A stretch of 64,000 bases of DNA, from contig WBMQ01000007.1 of NCBI GenBank assembly GCA_016630905.1, positions 868,001-932,000 of the forward strand, in the 5' to 3' direction. The notes beneath the pieces were generated by a model. The model was given only the letters and a program-made list of their open reading frames with translations. It was not told where the DNA came from and made no database searches. A program made the position numbers and the translations under genes. Position 1 is the first letter of the stretch, and every line of letters begins with the position of its first letter. The DNA is from Capillidium heterosporum (lineage: Eukaryota > Entomophthoromycota > Entomophthoromycetes > Entomophthorales > Capillidiaceae). Shown piece after piece: positions 46,574 through 59,304 of the stretch.

Positions 46574-47297
46574 TTACAAACCAATTGGAACGGGCTTTCC
46601 GTGTTTGCCGTAGTTGTCATAGTAGTGTACAACTTTATCCCAGTTGACGACATTCCACCACTGGCTGATGTACTCGGGGCGACGGTTCTGATACTTGAGG
46701 TAGTAGGCGTGTTCCCAGACGTCGAGGCCGAGGATGGGAATAAGCTTCTTTTCGGCGACATCCATCAAGGGATTGTCCTGGTTGGCAGTCGAAGTGACTT
46801 CAAGCTTGCCATCGGTGTTTACTCCGAGCCAAGCCCAACCAGAACCGAAACGCGTAGCCGCGGCGGTGTTGAACTTTTCTTTAAACTGGTCAAAGGAGCC
46901 GAAGGCTTCTTCGATCTTAGCTTTGAGCTAAGAAAGTTAAATAATGTATTCAATAGAATAAAAAGCTACTTCTCCAGTAGGAGTGACGTTGCTTGAACCA
47001 ACTGGGGCCATGAAGGTCCAGAACAATGAGTGATTGTAGTGACCGCCGCCTAAAGTTTTTTAGCACAGTATTTATATTACATATACCGTTGTTGCGGACA
47101 GGAACTCCAAGAACAGATACCTGCTGCTGGACAGCAACAATATCTTCAAGGGATTGAGTCTGAGTTTTAAGGGCGGCATTCAAATTGTTGACGTAGGCGT
47201 TGTGATGAAGATCATGGTGAATTTGCATGGTCTTGGCGTCAATGTATGGCTCGAGAGCCTGGTAGTCGTATGGAAGAGATGGTAAAGTAAAGGACAT
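46574..47297 (-). CDS. Iron/manganese superoxide dismutase, paralogue A
   Basis: Three exons (47087-47297, 46970-47049, 46574-46927) give 214 residues. Metal ligands and signatures are in place: [10 protein letters not shown] (first His), [13 protein letters not shown] (second His), and [19 protein letters not shown] (Asp and His). The enzyme converts superoxide to oxygen and hydrogen peroxide. The protein starts directly at the mature domain ([16 protein letters not shown]) with no mitochondrial presequence, so a cytosolic location is likely, as for the cytosolic MnSOD (Sod3) of Candida. Mn is favoured over Fe by overall fungal ancestry, not by direct proof. Paralogue B lies 0.6 kb upstream in the same orientation with introns at the same two places. 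Confidence 0.92.
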
Positions 47298-47341
47298 TTT
47301 GACAGCAGTTGAAAAAGTATGAAATAGTGGATTACTTTTGC

Positions 47342-47377
47342 TTTTATAGCTGGATTATCAAAGGTGATACATCATCA
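47342..47377 (-). promoter_or_regulatory. TATA box and shared 12-base element upstream of SOD A
   Basis: The minus strand has TATAAAA at 47342-47348, about 45 bases before the ATG. Further upstream, at 47366-47377, lies GATACATCATCA (plus-strand text). The same 12 bases stand at nearly the same distance from the TATA box of SOD B. A candidate shared control site. Confidence 0.45.
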
Positions 47378-47877
47378 TTCGTAGACTAAAACACAGTTGC
47401 GTAGAATCTTTTAGGACCATTCTATGCTATCCTTATAATTTGCTAGAATCTTTTCTATAACGTCAAAATGCAAGGCTGTCGATAAAAAATATGTAACCTG
47501 AAACGTAATCTTAAATGTTTTAAGGATAAAAGCTACACCCTTAGTTCGGATTTACTGGACATATTCTTTATAGGCTTTTAAGTCGAACACTTCAAATAAA
47601 TCCGAATGGAGAAAGTATTGCGAAATTTGCCAAATCGAAGCATAGTGAAGGTAAGCTATAAGTTAGACTTTAGGGTACTATAAAAATGTCATAATTGCAT
47701 TTGTAAATAAACATTATAAGAAGCTCAATACTTAAAAATGAACTAAAGTCTAAAGATCTTTTTATATTGCCAAGGCATATTAGAATTACTAAGCTACAAA
47801 CGGGCCTGAACTTTAAGATCTAAACAGTAATGTACATGAACAAAGAGTCCAAGTTTAATTAAACGAATACTAAAAGT
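47378..47877. other. Spacer between the two SOD genes
   Basis: Holds the distal promoter of SOD A and the 3' end of SOD B. I see no gene. Confidence 0.45.
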
Positions 47878-48602
47878 TTACAAACCGAATGGAACGGGCT
47901 TTCCTTGCTTGGCGTACTCTTCGTAGTAGGAGGTAACTTTCTCCCAGTTGACAAGGTGCCAGAACCCTTTAATGTAGTCGGGACGACGATTTTGATACTT
48001 GAGGTAGTAAGCATGTTCCCAGACGTCGAGACCGAGGATAGGGATAAGCTTCTTTTCGGCATCATCCATCAAGGGGTTATCTTGGTTGGGGGTCGAAGAA
48101 ACTTCCAGTTTGCCATCGGCATTGACTCCGAGCCAGGCCCAGCCCGATCCGAAACGGGTGGCGGCAGCCTTTTCAAATACTTCTTGGAAGCTTTCAAAGG
48201 AACCGAAATCCTGCTCGATCTTGGCTTTGAGCTGAAATATTAATTTAGTATATATGATGGATTAGTAGATTACCTCGCCAGTAGGAGCACCTTTACCAGA
48301 TGGGGTCAAAATAGTCCAGAAGAATGAATGGTTGTAGTGACCACCACCTACAGAATGTAAGGAAAGGACAAAATATAAGATTTACCGTTGTTGCGGGCAG
48401 CAACTCCAAGGGAAGATACCTGCTTCTGGATGGCGACAATATCAGTTAAGGACTGGGCCTGACCCTGGGCTTCAAGGAAGGCGTTTATGTTGTTGATATA
48501 AGCCTGGTGGTGCTTAGTATGGTGAATCTCCATAGTCTCTTTGTCAAAGTGAGGCTCAAGAGCATCGTAAGCGTAGGGAAGGGGGGGTAAGGAGAATGGC
48601 AT
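47878..48602 (-). CDS. Iron/manganese superoxide dismutase, paralogue B
   Basis: Three exons (48386-48602, 48274-48347, 47878-48231) give 214 residues, the same structure as paralogue A. The signatures are [23 protein letters not shown] and [19 protein letters not shown]. It too begins at the mature enzyme ([16 protein letters not shown]) without a presequence. Differences from A are spread through the protein, so the duplication is not recent. Either the mitochondrial MnSOD is elsewhere in the genome, or one of these reaches mitochondria by an internal signal. Confidence 0.92.
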
Positions 48603-48647
48603 CTTGATTTGAGTTTAAGAAACGAAAAGGACGTGAATGGATTCTGC

Positions 48648-48684
48648 TTTTATACGTGGATACTCAACAAGGGATACATCATCA
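48648..48684 (-). promoter_or_regulatory. TATA box and shared 12-base element upstream of SOD B
   Basis: A TATAAA-type box (minus strand, about 48649-48654) precedes the ATG by about 45 bases. The 12-base word GATACATCATCA at 48673-48684 repeats the one upstream of SOD A at matching spacing. Confidence 0.45.
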
Positions 48685-49689
48685 GTTGGTTGCCGAAAGT
48701 TTCATTACGTAAATTTCTTTGGGAATGATTTATAATTATTTATTATTTGTTAAAAGTTTCAAATAACGCCAAAATATACGGCTATTGCTAAAGAAATCTG
48801 TAAACTTTGTTGAAAGTCGAAAAGTATAAGATAGGATTTTGGTAAGTCCAATAGAAACGAAACACACTGGCCAGTTTAGGAATATTGGAACATTGCTATA
48901 ATTAAACTCCTTATAACCTATTCAGATTTTTACGAACAGTGAGGTACGTTATTAGTAATATAAAACCCGAGGAGCTATGACGGGACATGTAGGTACGAAG
49001 GTATAATCCGAAAGATTAGAAATATAAAAAAGTACACTTAGTATAAAGCCACATATAGCAGCTTGGTGATGGCTGATTAGATTGTAGGTTTGTAAAGTTT
49101 TTATTGTCTTAAGGTAAAGTATACTATAAACCTAAGCTACTGTCTATGATTTAGCTTTATCCATTGAAATTTTGAAAATACAAATCCCATACCTTATTAA
49201 CAAGCTGTACTGTAAACGATACTTAAACTAGAGCCACATACAGCTTCATATCTCTTACAGATTCATCGGATGGCTTGAAGGCCATGAATTGCATTTTTGT
49301 TTTAAAAATAACTTACCATAATGTCTATGCTAGAAATAAGATTTCTTTTTCAGTATACTTTTGTTTAGAAAGTATTTTATAGTTCATGACAAGCTTCTAT
49401 TTATTACGTATTTTACAAATGCCGGTTCGCTTTCAATTATTCTGGACCAATTAAACTAAAATACTTTCTCAAATGACGAAATTTTCAATTGCAAAGGCCC
49501 ATAGTATTAAATGATTTAAAATTGCTTGGTGAGATGAAAAGCTTCTCTCTGGGGTGGCAACTCATCTCAGTTCTACTTACAAGCATAAATTCAACCACCA
49601 TTTCCTATCAATAAGCATTCGAGCACTTATTTTAAAACAAAGTAAGCCAACTGCTTTTTAATAGTTATAAACATTTATCTATATTGTAG
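48685..49689. other. Divergent promoter region, SOD B / TAF2
   Basis: 1 kb of AT-rich sequence with no gene recognised. Confidence 0.45.
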
Positions 49690-52600
49690 ATGACAATTGT
49701 TAAAGAAATAAGCCGAGACTATTATATCAATCACCAAAAAGTGACCCTAGATATCGATTTCGATACCAGAGTTATACTAGTAAAACATTTGCTTTTTCAT
49801 TTTGCTGATTTGTATAGGCAAGTACAGAGCTTTTAATTTATGTCAATTCAAAAGAAATACCTTATATGAGATTAAACTCAAAGAATTGCGGTAATCTATA
49901 ACATTTTATTTTTCTAAATTTGTTAGAAATTAACAATGTATTTGTCAACAATATCGAGGTTATTTTCGAGAGTTTTGACCCATGTAGACAGATCTGTGAG
50001 TCTAAACAATTTACTGAAAGCAACAACCCCGACTATAACAGTTATCAAAAACTGCATGATTTAGCGATGGATACCAGCCAGAATGGAGAATTGTCGTTTA
50101 GAATTCCTCCTGAAATTGCTCTGGAAAAGGTAATACTTTATCCGAGTATATTTTAATTTTTTAGCATCTGGCACCCGAAATTGCAGAGAACCTTGAAACA
50201 GGTGGACTTATATTAGTGAATGTAGCTGATAAATATTCTTAGACGGGTTAAACGGTACTAAGGAGCCTATAATTACCTGTCCTCTTCTAGTGAAGATTGA
50301 CTATATAATAAAAAATCCTCATAAAGGGTTAAATTTTACCTCGAATTGCAGAGCGGAAGAACTAACAGTAAGTGCTGCATCAAACACATTTTTAATTTGG
50401 TTTTTAGGGGGCATCATATCTACACACCCTTAATCAGTTAGGCCCTGGAGATGCGAGCAATTGGGTTCCGACAAAAGACGAAATATTTTCAAAGAGCACT
50501 TGGGAATTAGATTTTATCATCAGTCAACGAAAGAATTATGAGAATAAGAAGGTTGACATGAGTGTAGTATCTTCCGGAGTTCTAATTGATAAAGTAAACA
50601 AATTTTTGAACCGCTCTAAGCCGATAATTTAGGTTGAGCTGCCCCATGATCCAACGCGAACTCTATATAGCTATTTGGTATCAACTTCATGTCCCGCGTA
50701 CCTCATCGCATTCGCAATAGGAAGGTTTGAATCCCTAGTCCTTACCGAACTTGATAGTTTCCAAAACGAGTACGACCAAACCGACTTCGAATCAGAAAAT
50801 ACCAAGAAAATATACGGGTATGCACCATTCGGGTGGGACCTCGAGCTTAGAAATTCTTGCCAAGTAACCGACAAGGTAAGCGTTTTTTGTAACCTGGCTC
50901 ATATATAAAGATTATGGACTTTTACATAAATGAATTTGGTTCCTTCCCCCTTGATTCAGCCAAGCTTGTCTTCCTTAAAACCTCCAACTTGCCTTTGATA
51001 ATAGGCCATGAAGTTGTTATTTTGAGGTAACTTATACTTTTATCATATTCTAATAGATTAGTCTTGACTTTCTACACACTGGTGAAATAATAGACCAAAC
51101 TTTCGAGACCCGGCGTATTATTGCTCTTGCATTAGCTAGTCAGTGGTTCGGAGTTAGTATTATTCCAAAATCCAAGTAAGATTGATTTTAATAGCATACG
51201 GTTTATTTATTTGTCTAGCCCCGATATCTGGCTAATACTTGGATTGAGTGGGTTTATGTGCTCACTCTTTTTACGCTCTCACTTTGGATTAAATGAATAC
51301 CGATATCGAATGAAGCAGGTATGTGATCCACATTCTACTGCATGCTAACTTTTTTAGGATATGGTTACCATTTCTCACTTGGATTCAGAACGACCTCCTG
51401 TATATAACCCAAACATTGCATTTCCGTACGATCCCGAGGAAATTAACTTTATTAGGCTCAAATCGACCTTTGTGATGTACATGCTTGATAAGCAAATGTC
51501 GAAAGGTGCTGCTTCGTTTGGATTACACCGCCTTATTCCCAAGATGCTTTCCTCGGCTTTGTATGGAGAATTAGAAGGAGGAAACTTTCTGAACACCCAA
51601 TGGTTCCTGAAATCAGCAAGAAAGTTGAGCGGGGTGGATATTAGGAGCTTTAACGACCAGTGGGTTTACAAAAGTGGATGCCCTATATTTGAATTCAAGT
51701 ATAACTTCAATCGAAAGAAGATGGTAGTAGAAATCAGCTTCAGTCAGACACATACCAACGCTGGGCTTGATCCTGCCTCCACTGCTGGCTATGACAACAT
51801 TAAACCATGTCAAGCTTTTACTGGAGCTATGACAGCCAGTATCCGTGAGCCGGACGGTACCCCTTATGAGCATATCCTCGAGATCCAAGAAGATTCCAAA
51901 TGGTTCGAAGTCCAATTCAATACAAAATATAAGCGTATTAGACGTAACACCAAACGATTCCAGAAACGAAAGGCTGAAGCGGCCGCAGCCGAAGCTATCG
52001 TGAAGGACCAACTGGATGGGAACAACGCCGATAACGATGAGCTTTTTTTGACCGAAGAAGGGAATGAAGGAGAGAAGGCCGATTGGAAGATAGTTGAATG
52101 GGGCGAGGCCGACCAGGAAAGCTTGGAGAGCGCTACCTTTGAGTGGATTCGATTGGATTCGGATTTCGAATGGATATGCATCGTCAAGTTGGAGCAACCA
52201 GCTTACATGTGGGCTGGCCAGCTGGAAAAGGACCGTGACGTGGTTTCCCAATTCGAAGCGGTCGAGGCTTTGAAAAGCTTCCCCTCTAAAGCGACCTCTA
52301 CCACCCTCCTGAGGACTGTCATGAATAGCCAATGCTTTTACCGAATACGAGCTGACGCCGCTAGAGTATTGATTTATTGCTCGGACCCAAACTATGAATA
52401 TATTGGGCGTCACCACCTGTTTAAGATGTTTTCCAAAAAGTACAACATTAGCGATGGACAATGCGATGCTTTGGATGTAGAGAGTTACCACATTAGGCCG
52501 AACGACTTTTCCAACTTTTCCGAATACTTTGTACTCAAAGCCATCATTTTAGCTATTTCGTGCTTGAATGATCTCAACGACCCTAAAGATCCGACGCTTA

Positions 52601-55600
52601 AGGAGACACCTGGTCAGAAACTTGTTTTAAAGCTCTTGCGAGACAACGATAACTCTGGTAACCCTTACTCAGACAGCTACTACTTAAGCACGCTGATTAC
52701 TGCAGTGGGAAACTTGTTCGATTATGAAATAGCTGGTAAAAGCTACGAGCGATTAACTTTGACGGCCCAAGAGTTGATAGATGAGCTTCGACGATACAGC
52801 AACATGGATTACTTGATACCATCTTACCATAACGTCATCACGACCAGTTGCTTACAATCATACACCAAGCTGTTCTTGAAGGAAGTACTGCCGCCCGATT
52901 TCAAACTTTTCATGAGTCATTCCAGATATGGTAACTTTTCGCAGGTTCGCATGGCCGCATTCGACGGTCTGTTTCTGTTGGGAGGACTACTTATACCTTC
53001 TATCCAAACATACTTCCTCGAAACGATACTGAGTGACCCTGAGCCGCACTTAAGATCTTACATTGCGTATAACTTGGCTAGAACCTGTGCACTTTACCAA
53101 AAAACGAGCGACACAAACGTAGCTAATGAAGATGACAACCTTGGTCCCAGTTTATTGGATGATGTCTCTCACCTACCACCCTCTTACTATTTCAAAGAGA
53201 AATGGGAAGACTTTGTGACGAATCCAAGGGTGAAGCAGAGTATCTGGAAGATCCTTTTGAGCGATGAAATTGATGTTAAAACTCGCAGATCTATGCTCAT
53301 TGTCTGTAAGTTAATATACCCTTTCTCGTCTAGTGATGCCATTGACATCAGTAAATTCCGACTTCGATACGTCAACTACTTTGCTGAACCCGTATCCTCT
53401 GAGCCGCCTAATGTTCCACCACCTTCGAAATCCGATACCATTATCAAGATTAAAGCTCCATCTGGGAGTGGCAATGGTTTATATCAGTCCGATTCCCAGA
53501 TTGATCATCAAGCACCTGTAGACACTGGCCTTCCTGTCACTTCACCAAATCCGAAGACTGCTCCCATCAAGATTTCTTTAAGATTAAAATCACCTGTCCT
53601 AATGAAGTCGGAAAAACTGGACCCTGAGAAGTCTGCTGTACGATATCAAGAACGAGCCAGTTTATCCAAACAGTTAGATGTACCTAATAATGAAACGCCC
53701 GGAGATGACCAACCTATTTCGGATATAGCTGGTAAGGGGATTAGCCATAGTCCACATCTCGATATTCAGGCTGAAAAAGGTATACTACTATGCTTTTCAA
53801 ATTTAACTAACGATTCTTCCAAAGATAAACCTGATACTTTAGCCATATGTGAGCCAGATGATTTAAGCCATATTCCTTCTCTTGATAACAAATTTGAAGC
53901 ACCTGATGGGGATGGAAAGATCCAGGACTTGATATCCGACGAGCCTTTAACTATATCCTGGTCCGATATGACTAAAGACATATCCCTATCTGGAACTGCT
54001 TCAACTTCGTCAAAGAGCGTGGTTCAGCAAGAAGATTCATATCATCCTACGATTAGCCCTAGTTCTAAGTTGATTTCAAAAGGTAAAGATTTTAGCATTT
54101 CTAAATCCTTCGATGCTAATCTTGATATAGTTGAAAGAGAAAAATCAAATTCGGATAGGCTTAGTAGTTTGGAAAAACGTGAGAGACATTCAACCAGCAT
54201 AAGTGATTCCACCACCAATTTAGATTTCGATGAATATCATGAAAAGGAATTGTCAACTTTGAAAATACCAACTTATAAAGGCAGTCAACAAAAGGACGCA
54301 ATTGATGGGAGCTCTGCCTTAGAAAGATATAATCCGTCACCAAGTCGACCAACTGCCGAGATCGATGAACTTTTGCATGAACGGAAGCATAAAGTGAAAC
54401 TTGGTAAGGATAGAGGTCTTAAAGGTAGTACTGCTGATGCAAAGCTAGATGAAATTGCAGACCTAGACCCGATTATCACCAGAAAGGGTCGCGATACCGA
54501 CGGCACCTCTACTCTTAATCTGGTTCAAGCTAAACCAGTGAAGTCCAAAGATTCATTATATTATTCTGACCAAGCAGCGTCTAAGCAAGCATCAACCGGT
54601 GACATGTCTTTGAATGACTTTGAGAATGCTCTACAAATTGTTGAGAACATGATTAACCATAGATACTCGTACTTGTTCATTAGCCCTACTCCTCGTCGGT
54701 CAGAGTATGGTAGGGGATCTAGCTCCACCTCATCCAGAGTCGATCTATTTAGTATCAAGTCTAAAGTTAAGGCGCACCAATATACCGATGTCTCTGCAGT
54801 TCTAAAGGATTTCAAGCGGATGATTGGTGATTTCTTGAAGGATCCGATAGACCAGGAAAGTGCAGATAAAGCGATCGAATTTAAGAGCCATTACTTATCT
54901 GAGCGTAAAAGGCTGTTTGGCACTTCAAAGCAGAAAGAGGCTGTTTCATCGACTATACACCGCAGTAATGCTGAAGAGGCAGCCAAGGTTCCAACTAAAC
55001 GATTCGTACATGCACATGTCGATAAACCTAGACTTATTTCAGAATCGCCCGAGTATGAAACTGCTAAAGTTCTTCTCAAGCGCTTGATGGAACACCCTGA
55101 CGCTCAAGCAGCAAAGGTAGCACCAAGTTCCGAAGCCAGCTATGGTAAATCCAACCCGACCGCCCCGGTCCTTAGCCTGTCTTCCATCCGTTACAAGCTT
55201 AAGAGTTATGAATATACAAGTACTGATGAGATGTTCTCGGATATTCGAAATGTCATCTTCCTTCGCTTGGATTCTGAAGAAACGAAGCTACCTTCTACAG
55301 CTGGACCTTTACTCAACTGGTTTTCACGAGCATGGTACACCGAATTCTCGAACACTAAGGCTGCAGCTATTAGTGATATCAACCTTCCTGAGAAGAAACA
55401 GAAGGCTTCGAGTAAGGTAAAACTGGACCAACCAAAGCTGGAGATTCCGCCTTCCAAAATCGATGCTGTATCTGTATCCAGTAGTAAAGAATCATATGAG
55501 CAACCCCAAAAGCCTTCAACGAAGTCCAAACAAGAGCCACTTAATAGCGTACAGCCTGAATCTTCCAAGTATAGTATTTCGCCAAGTACCGGCGACATCA

Positions 55601-57039
55601 TCAAATTCTGTCAATCGATCATTACATTATTAGTCGACAATCCATCCTCTCCTCTATTTCGAGCACCTGTAGATGCCAAGAAGCTCAATATCCCAACCTA
55701 CTACAAGAAGATAAAAAAACCCATGGACCTGTCGACTTTGAAAAGTAAATTAGATTCGGGTAGGTACAAGACCTTCAAAGAGTTTGACGAGGACGTCATG
55801 TTAATATTTGCCAACGCCTGCAGTTTCAACGACCGTGAGTCCTTACCTTATACCGAAGCCAAGAAACTGGAAGCCTACTACAAAACCATCGCCAAAAATT
55901 CGGCCCTCATCCTATCGAATAGCTCATACGCCCTCATCCAGAAAATTGTGGAGAAGGTTGAAAAGATGGAATGTTTTGTATCACTCAAGACTTACATCTC
56001 CACCAAGATTTTTACCGAGCACACGAGTCTCGACATTATCAAGCGCCGCCTATCCAACCGGTTTTACTCCCACTTTGGCGAGTTTGAGTACGATTTCAAG
56101 ACGTTGCTCAGTATAGTGTTAGCTGAAGTAGGTACTCAGAGTAAGGAGTTCAAGCTAGCCACCGAACTAGAGGCTGGGTACGTTCGCCTTCATAAGCGCT
56201 ACCTAGACTCCTTCACCTCGATCATCGGTACCCTACATAAAACTTTTGTTAGTGAGCTTGTGACGCCTGGGAACAAAGTTAAGTGTGAAGCCATTCTCAA
56301 GAAAGTCTCTAGCCACAAGTCTGCTGTCCATTTCTTGGAACCGGTAAGTATATTTCTTTGTAATTGCTAATCCATATTTTAGGTGGATTATGAAGCGCTC
56401 CGTATCCCCGAGTACCCGAAGATTATCCGCAAGCCCATGGATTTCGGCACGATCAAGAGTAAGATCAAGGACAAGAAGTATCTGTACCTTGACGACTTTT
56501 ACAACGACATCAAGTTGGTGCTCATCAACTGCTACAACTTCAATGGTATCGACAGTTACTACGGTGAGGAGGCTTCCAAGATCGAGACTTACTTTGAGAA
56601 GGAATGGCGCACCTTCAAGACTTCGATCTCTGCATCCTTGGACGGTGGTTTAACGGACTCACCTGCTAAAAGGATCAAGCTACCCAATTCGGACCGAGGT
56701 ATAGCACCGGAAATCGTTCCCAAGTTGGAACTCGTTTTTAAAGGTTTTCAAAAGCACAAGTGCTATTTTCTAGTCAAGAAGCCGGTCGACCCTGTCGAGT
56801 TGAACATCCCCACCTACTTTGACGTCATCAAGAATCCTATGGACTTTGGGACTATGCGTAAGAAGTTGACGACTCACAAGTACTTGAGCGTTGATGAGGT
56901 TTTGGACGATGCTCAGCTTGTATTTACAAACTGCTATACTTTTAACAATCCAACCGACCCTGCTTATTTATTTGGTAAGGAGTTGGAGAAGGAATGGAAA
57001 AGGCTATGCCAGCTTCATGGGATTGCACGTCAAGGTTGA
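49690..57039 (+). CDS. TAF2: TFIID subunit TAF2 with C-terminal bromodomain repeats
   Basis: Eleven exons: 49690-49779, 49818-49890, 49927-50129, 50165-50367, 50408-50593, 50633-50875, 50911-51026, 51062-51175, 51219-51318, 51358-56343 and 56383-57039, about 2320 residues. The N-terminal M1-aminopeptidase-like TAF2 domain is clear: HQKVTLDIDFDTR, TELLIYV...MRLNSKNC, CPAYLIAFAIGRFESL, ALASQWFGVSII, NEYRYRMKQDMVTI, WVYKSGCPIFEFKYNF. HEAT-like repeats, then a Ser/Lys-rich linker (about residues 1150-1500), follow. The tail holds six bromodomain-like units. Those at about 55600-55870, 56270-56620 and 56720-57010 keep the Asn of the acetyl-lysine pocket (SFND, NFNG, TFNN). Those at 54625-54880, 55050-55330 and 55920-56190 have lost it. 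The frame breaks once near 50237-50241 (one T short). Confidence 0.9.
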
Positions 57040-57434
57040 GTTAGTATGCATCTTTGATATTGAATAAATACTTGATATATAAGTTCGTTTTTCCTATAAA
57101 AAGCACAATTGCTCTAATAAATATATCGGATTGCCTTTAATGGTATTAATAAAATACGTATTGTTTTTTAGATCAAACCAATTCTCCATTACTTTTCAAC
57201 ACTTTCTATTTATTATCCAAATATATAGTTTATTGAGTCCGATAAGCATTTCTATCCTTACGCAAGGGATACTACGTTGTAGTTTATCCTTTAGCTTGCA
57301 TCTATATTCCTATATTTCCTTATCTGCCCACAACTTCAATTAGTACAAATCGTCATCGAATTTCGATTTTACTTTATCTCCAAACCCAAAGTAGAAAAGC
57401 TCCCATCATTTCCGAACTTGAACTTTTCACAAAA
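57040..57434. other. Intergenic, no gene recognised
   Basis: TAF2 3' end with AATAAATA at 57062, then the NECAP promoter. Nothing else. Confidence 0.45.
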
Positions 57435-58385
57435 ATGGACAGCTACGAATCGGTACTATTAGTTATACGCGAATGCTTCGGTAAAAATAGCAACATACCA
57501 ATATAAATTTATACTTATCCAAATACAACAGTATACCGCATACCACCCCTTATGAAGTCGGTTGGTTACAGGTACTTTTTACATTTTACCTCGACTAAAA
57601 TCAACTTTCCAAAAATAGAGCAAGCGATTGGGACGTCAGTAGTTTTTTGTGGAAGGGACGGCTACGCTTGGTAGTCAAAGATGAGAAGTTAACTATTAAC
57701 TTGGAGGATAATGATACAGGTATCTTTTACACTCCAATTTTAATTAAAACTACATTCTTTCAAAATAGGTGAACTCTTTGCCGCCTGCCCTTACGACGAC
57801 AAAGGTTTAGCAGTAGAGCCCGTATTAGATTCCAGTAGATATTTTGTTATTCGAGTTGAAGATGATGGTAAATGCTTTACATTTTAGTAATGTTAATTGG
57901 ATATTAGGTAGACATGCTTACCTGGGTATGGGGTTCGCCGACCGCAGTGAAGCATTTGACTTCAACGTAGCTCTGCAGGATTTCTCTAGGTTTCAACTTT
58001 CCAAAGCTTTGGTATTTACCTGTTTACTTTTTAAAATTAGGCAAAATCAAAATGAAAAGGATGTTTTAGAACAAACTGAAGCCGAAGTCCCTGCCATCGA
58101 TTATTCCTTAAAAGAAGGGCAAACTATCTCCCTCAATTTGTCGGGAAAGGTAATTGTATTTTTAGAAATGCTATTTACTGTGAATTGATAGTTTGGGAAA
58201 TCGAAGCCTAAGGATGATGATGAAAGTGGTGAGTCTACCTTTGTATTTTATGATTAGCTAATAGTTGTTAAGCTTCCAACTTTGTGTTACCACCACCACC
58301 TAAAGCCAGTACCAGTTCGAGTGACGACTTTGGTTCATTTGAGACATCGTCTAATCAGTTCGAAGGGTGGGCCAAGTTCGAGTAA
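57435..58385 (+). CDS. NECAP-like adaptin-ear-binding protein
   Basis: Eight short exons (57435-57480, 57532-57571, 57619-57719, 57769-57867, 57908-57989, 58041-58149, 58192-58228, 58273-58385) give 208 residues. The NECAP PHear domain is plain: [68 protein letters not shown] and [17 protein letters not shown]. The C-terminus, after a proline patch (LPPPPK), ends with WAKFE, a W-x-x-F-acidic motif of the type that binds the AP-2 alpha ear. NECAPs regulate AP-2 during clathrin-coated vesicle formation at the plasma membrane. Introns are 40-51 bases. This gene is dense with introns compared with TAF2 next to it. Confidence 0.93.
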
Positions 58386-59304
58386 TAGGTTCGCTATATG
58401 ACATGCTCAAGGCTGATCCCTGCTGAAATGGTTTATGGTGATTATGGTACCTTTTAATTTTAGCATAAATTGAAGTGCAACTTTATCTTGGCTGATGCAG
58501 CCTATATGTTTATTTATCCCAAGTTACCTTTAACCTATATTTTCAACATCAAGTGAATTATAACTTGTATGTCTATAGTTTTTGATCAACTGAATTGAAG
58601 CTAGATATAATTGTCTTAAAGACTGGTATCCTCAACTAGATATATAAGTTGAACATTTGACTAGCATATCCGAGTTATTTATATATTGTACTATCCAGAC
58701 TTTTCATCAAATCAAAGTCTATATTTTTAGATCTAGTATAATAAACTTATTAACTACTTAATGAAAACAGTAAGTTAATGTATAGCATAATAGATAGTAT
58801 TTAATGATATATATTGATATAGGGAAGCCAATACCATATGAGAAGAAATATTCAAATAGCACTAGCAACATGCTTCCTTTTCCTCAATATACAAGTTTAT
58901 TTTCTAGCTTAATGGAAGCCTGCTTTATAAGGCAATTTTGGAGGAATAGGATTGTTTAGCTTTGGTCATCATGCTCCATATAGCAAAATGTTTCATTAGT
59001 AAAATTGTTGGATTTTCTTCTCTACTAAAACTTTATATGAAAACATATTCATTAGATATTCCACTCTCACAAAACTTTAACGTTATATTGCTATATGTTA
59101 AGAACCTTTTACCGTTATAGAAAAGTAAAATTTATTGAGACCAAGTATCTGATATAGAATACTGAAAAAAGAGAATCGAAAAGTAAAATCAGGGGACGGT
59201 TTGTCGAGAAAAAAGAGTCGTGTATAAAGTAAAATAGAGTTCGAGAAGGAGGGATAAAAGGTACCACCCTAGTAAAAGGAAGAAAGGTGGTCAGCAAGAT
59301 CGAC
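58386..59304. other. 3'-to-3' intergenic region
   Basis: Between the convergent NECAP and GYF genes. AT-rich with no gene that I can support. Confidence 0.45.

Noticed and set aside
50227-50250. A 21-base intron (GTAGCT...CTTAG) in TAF2
   Set aside because: Too short for this genome and it does not restore the reading frame. One missing T in a T run does.
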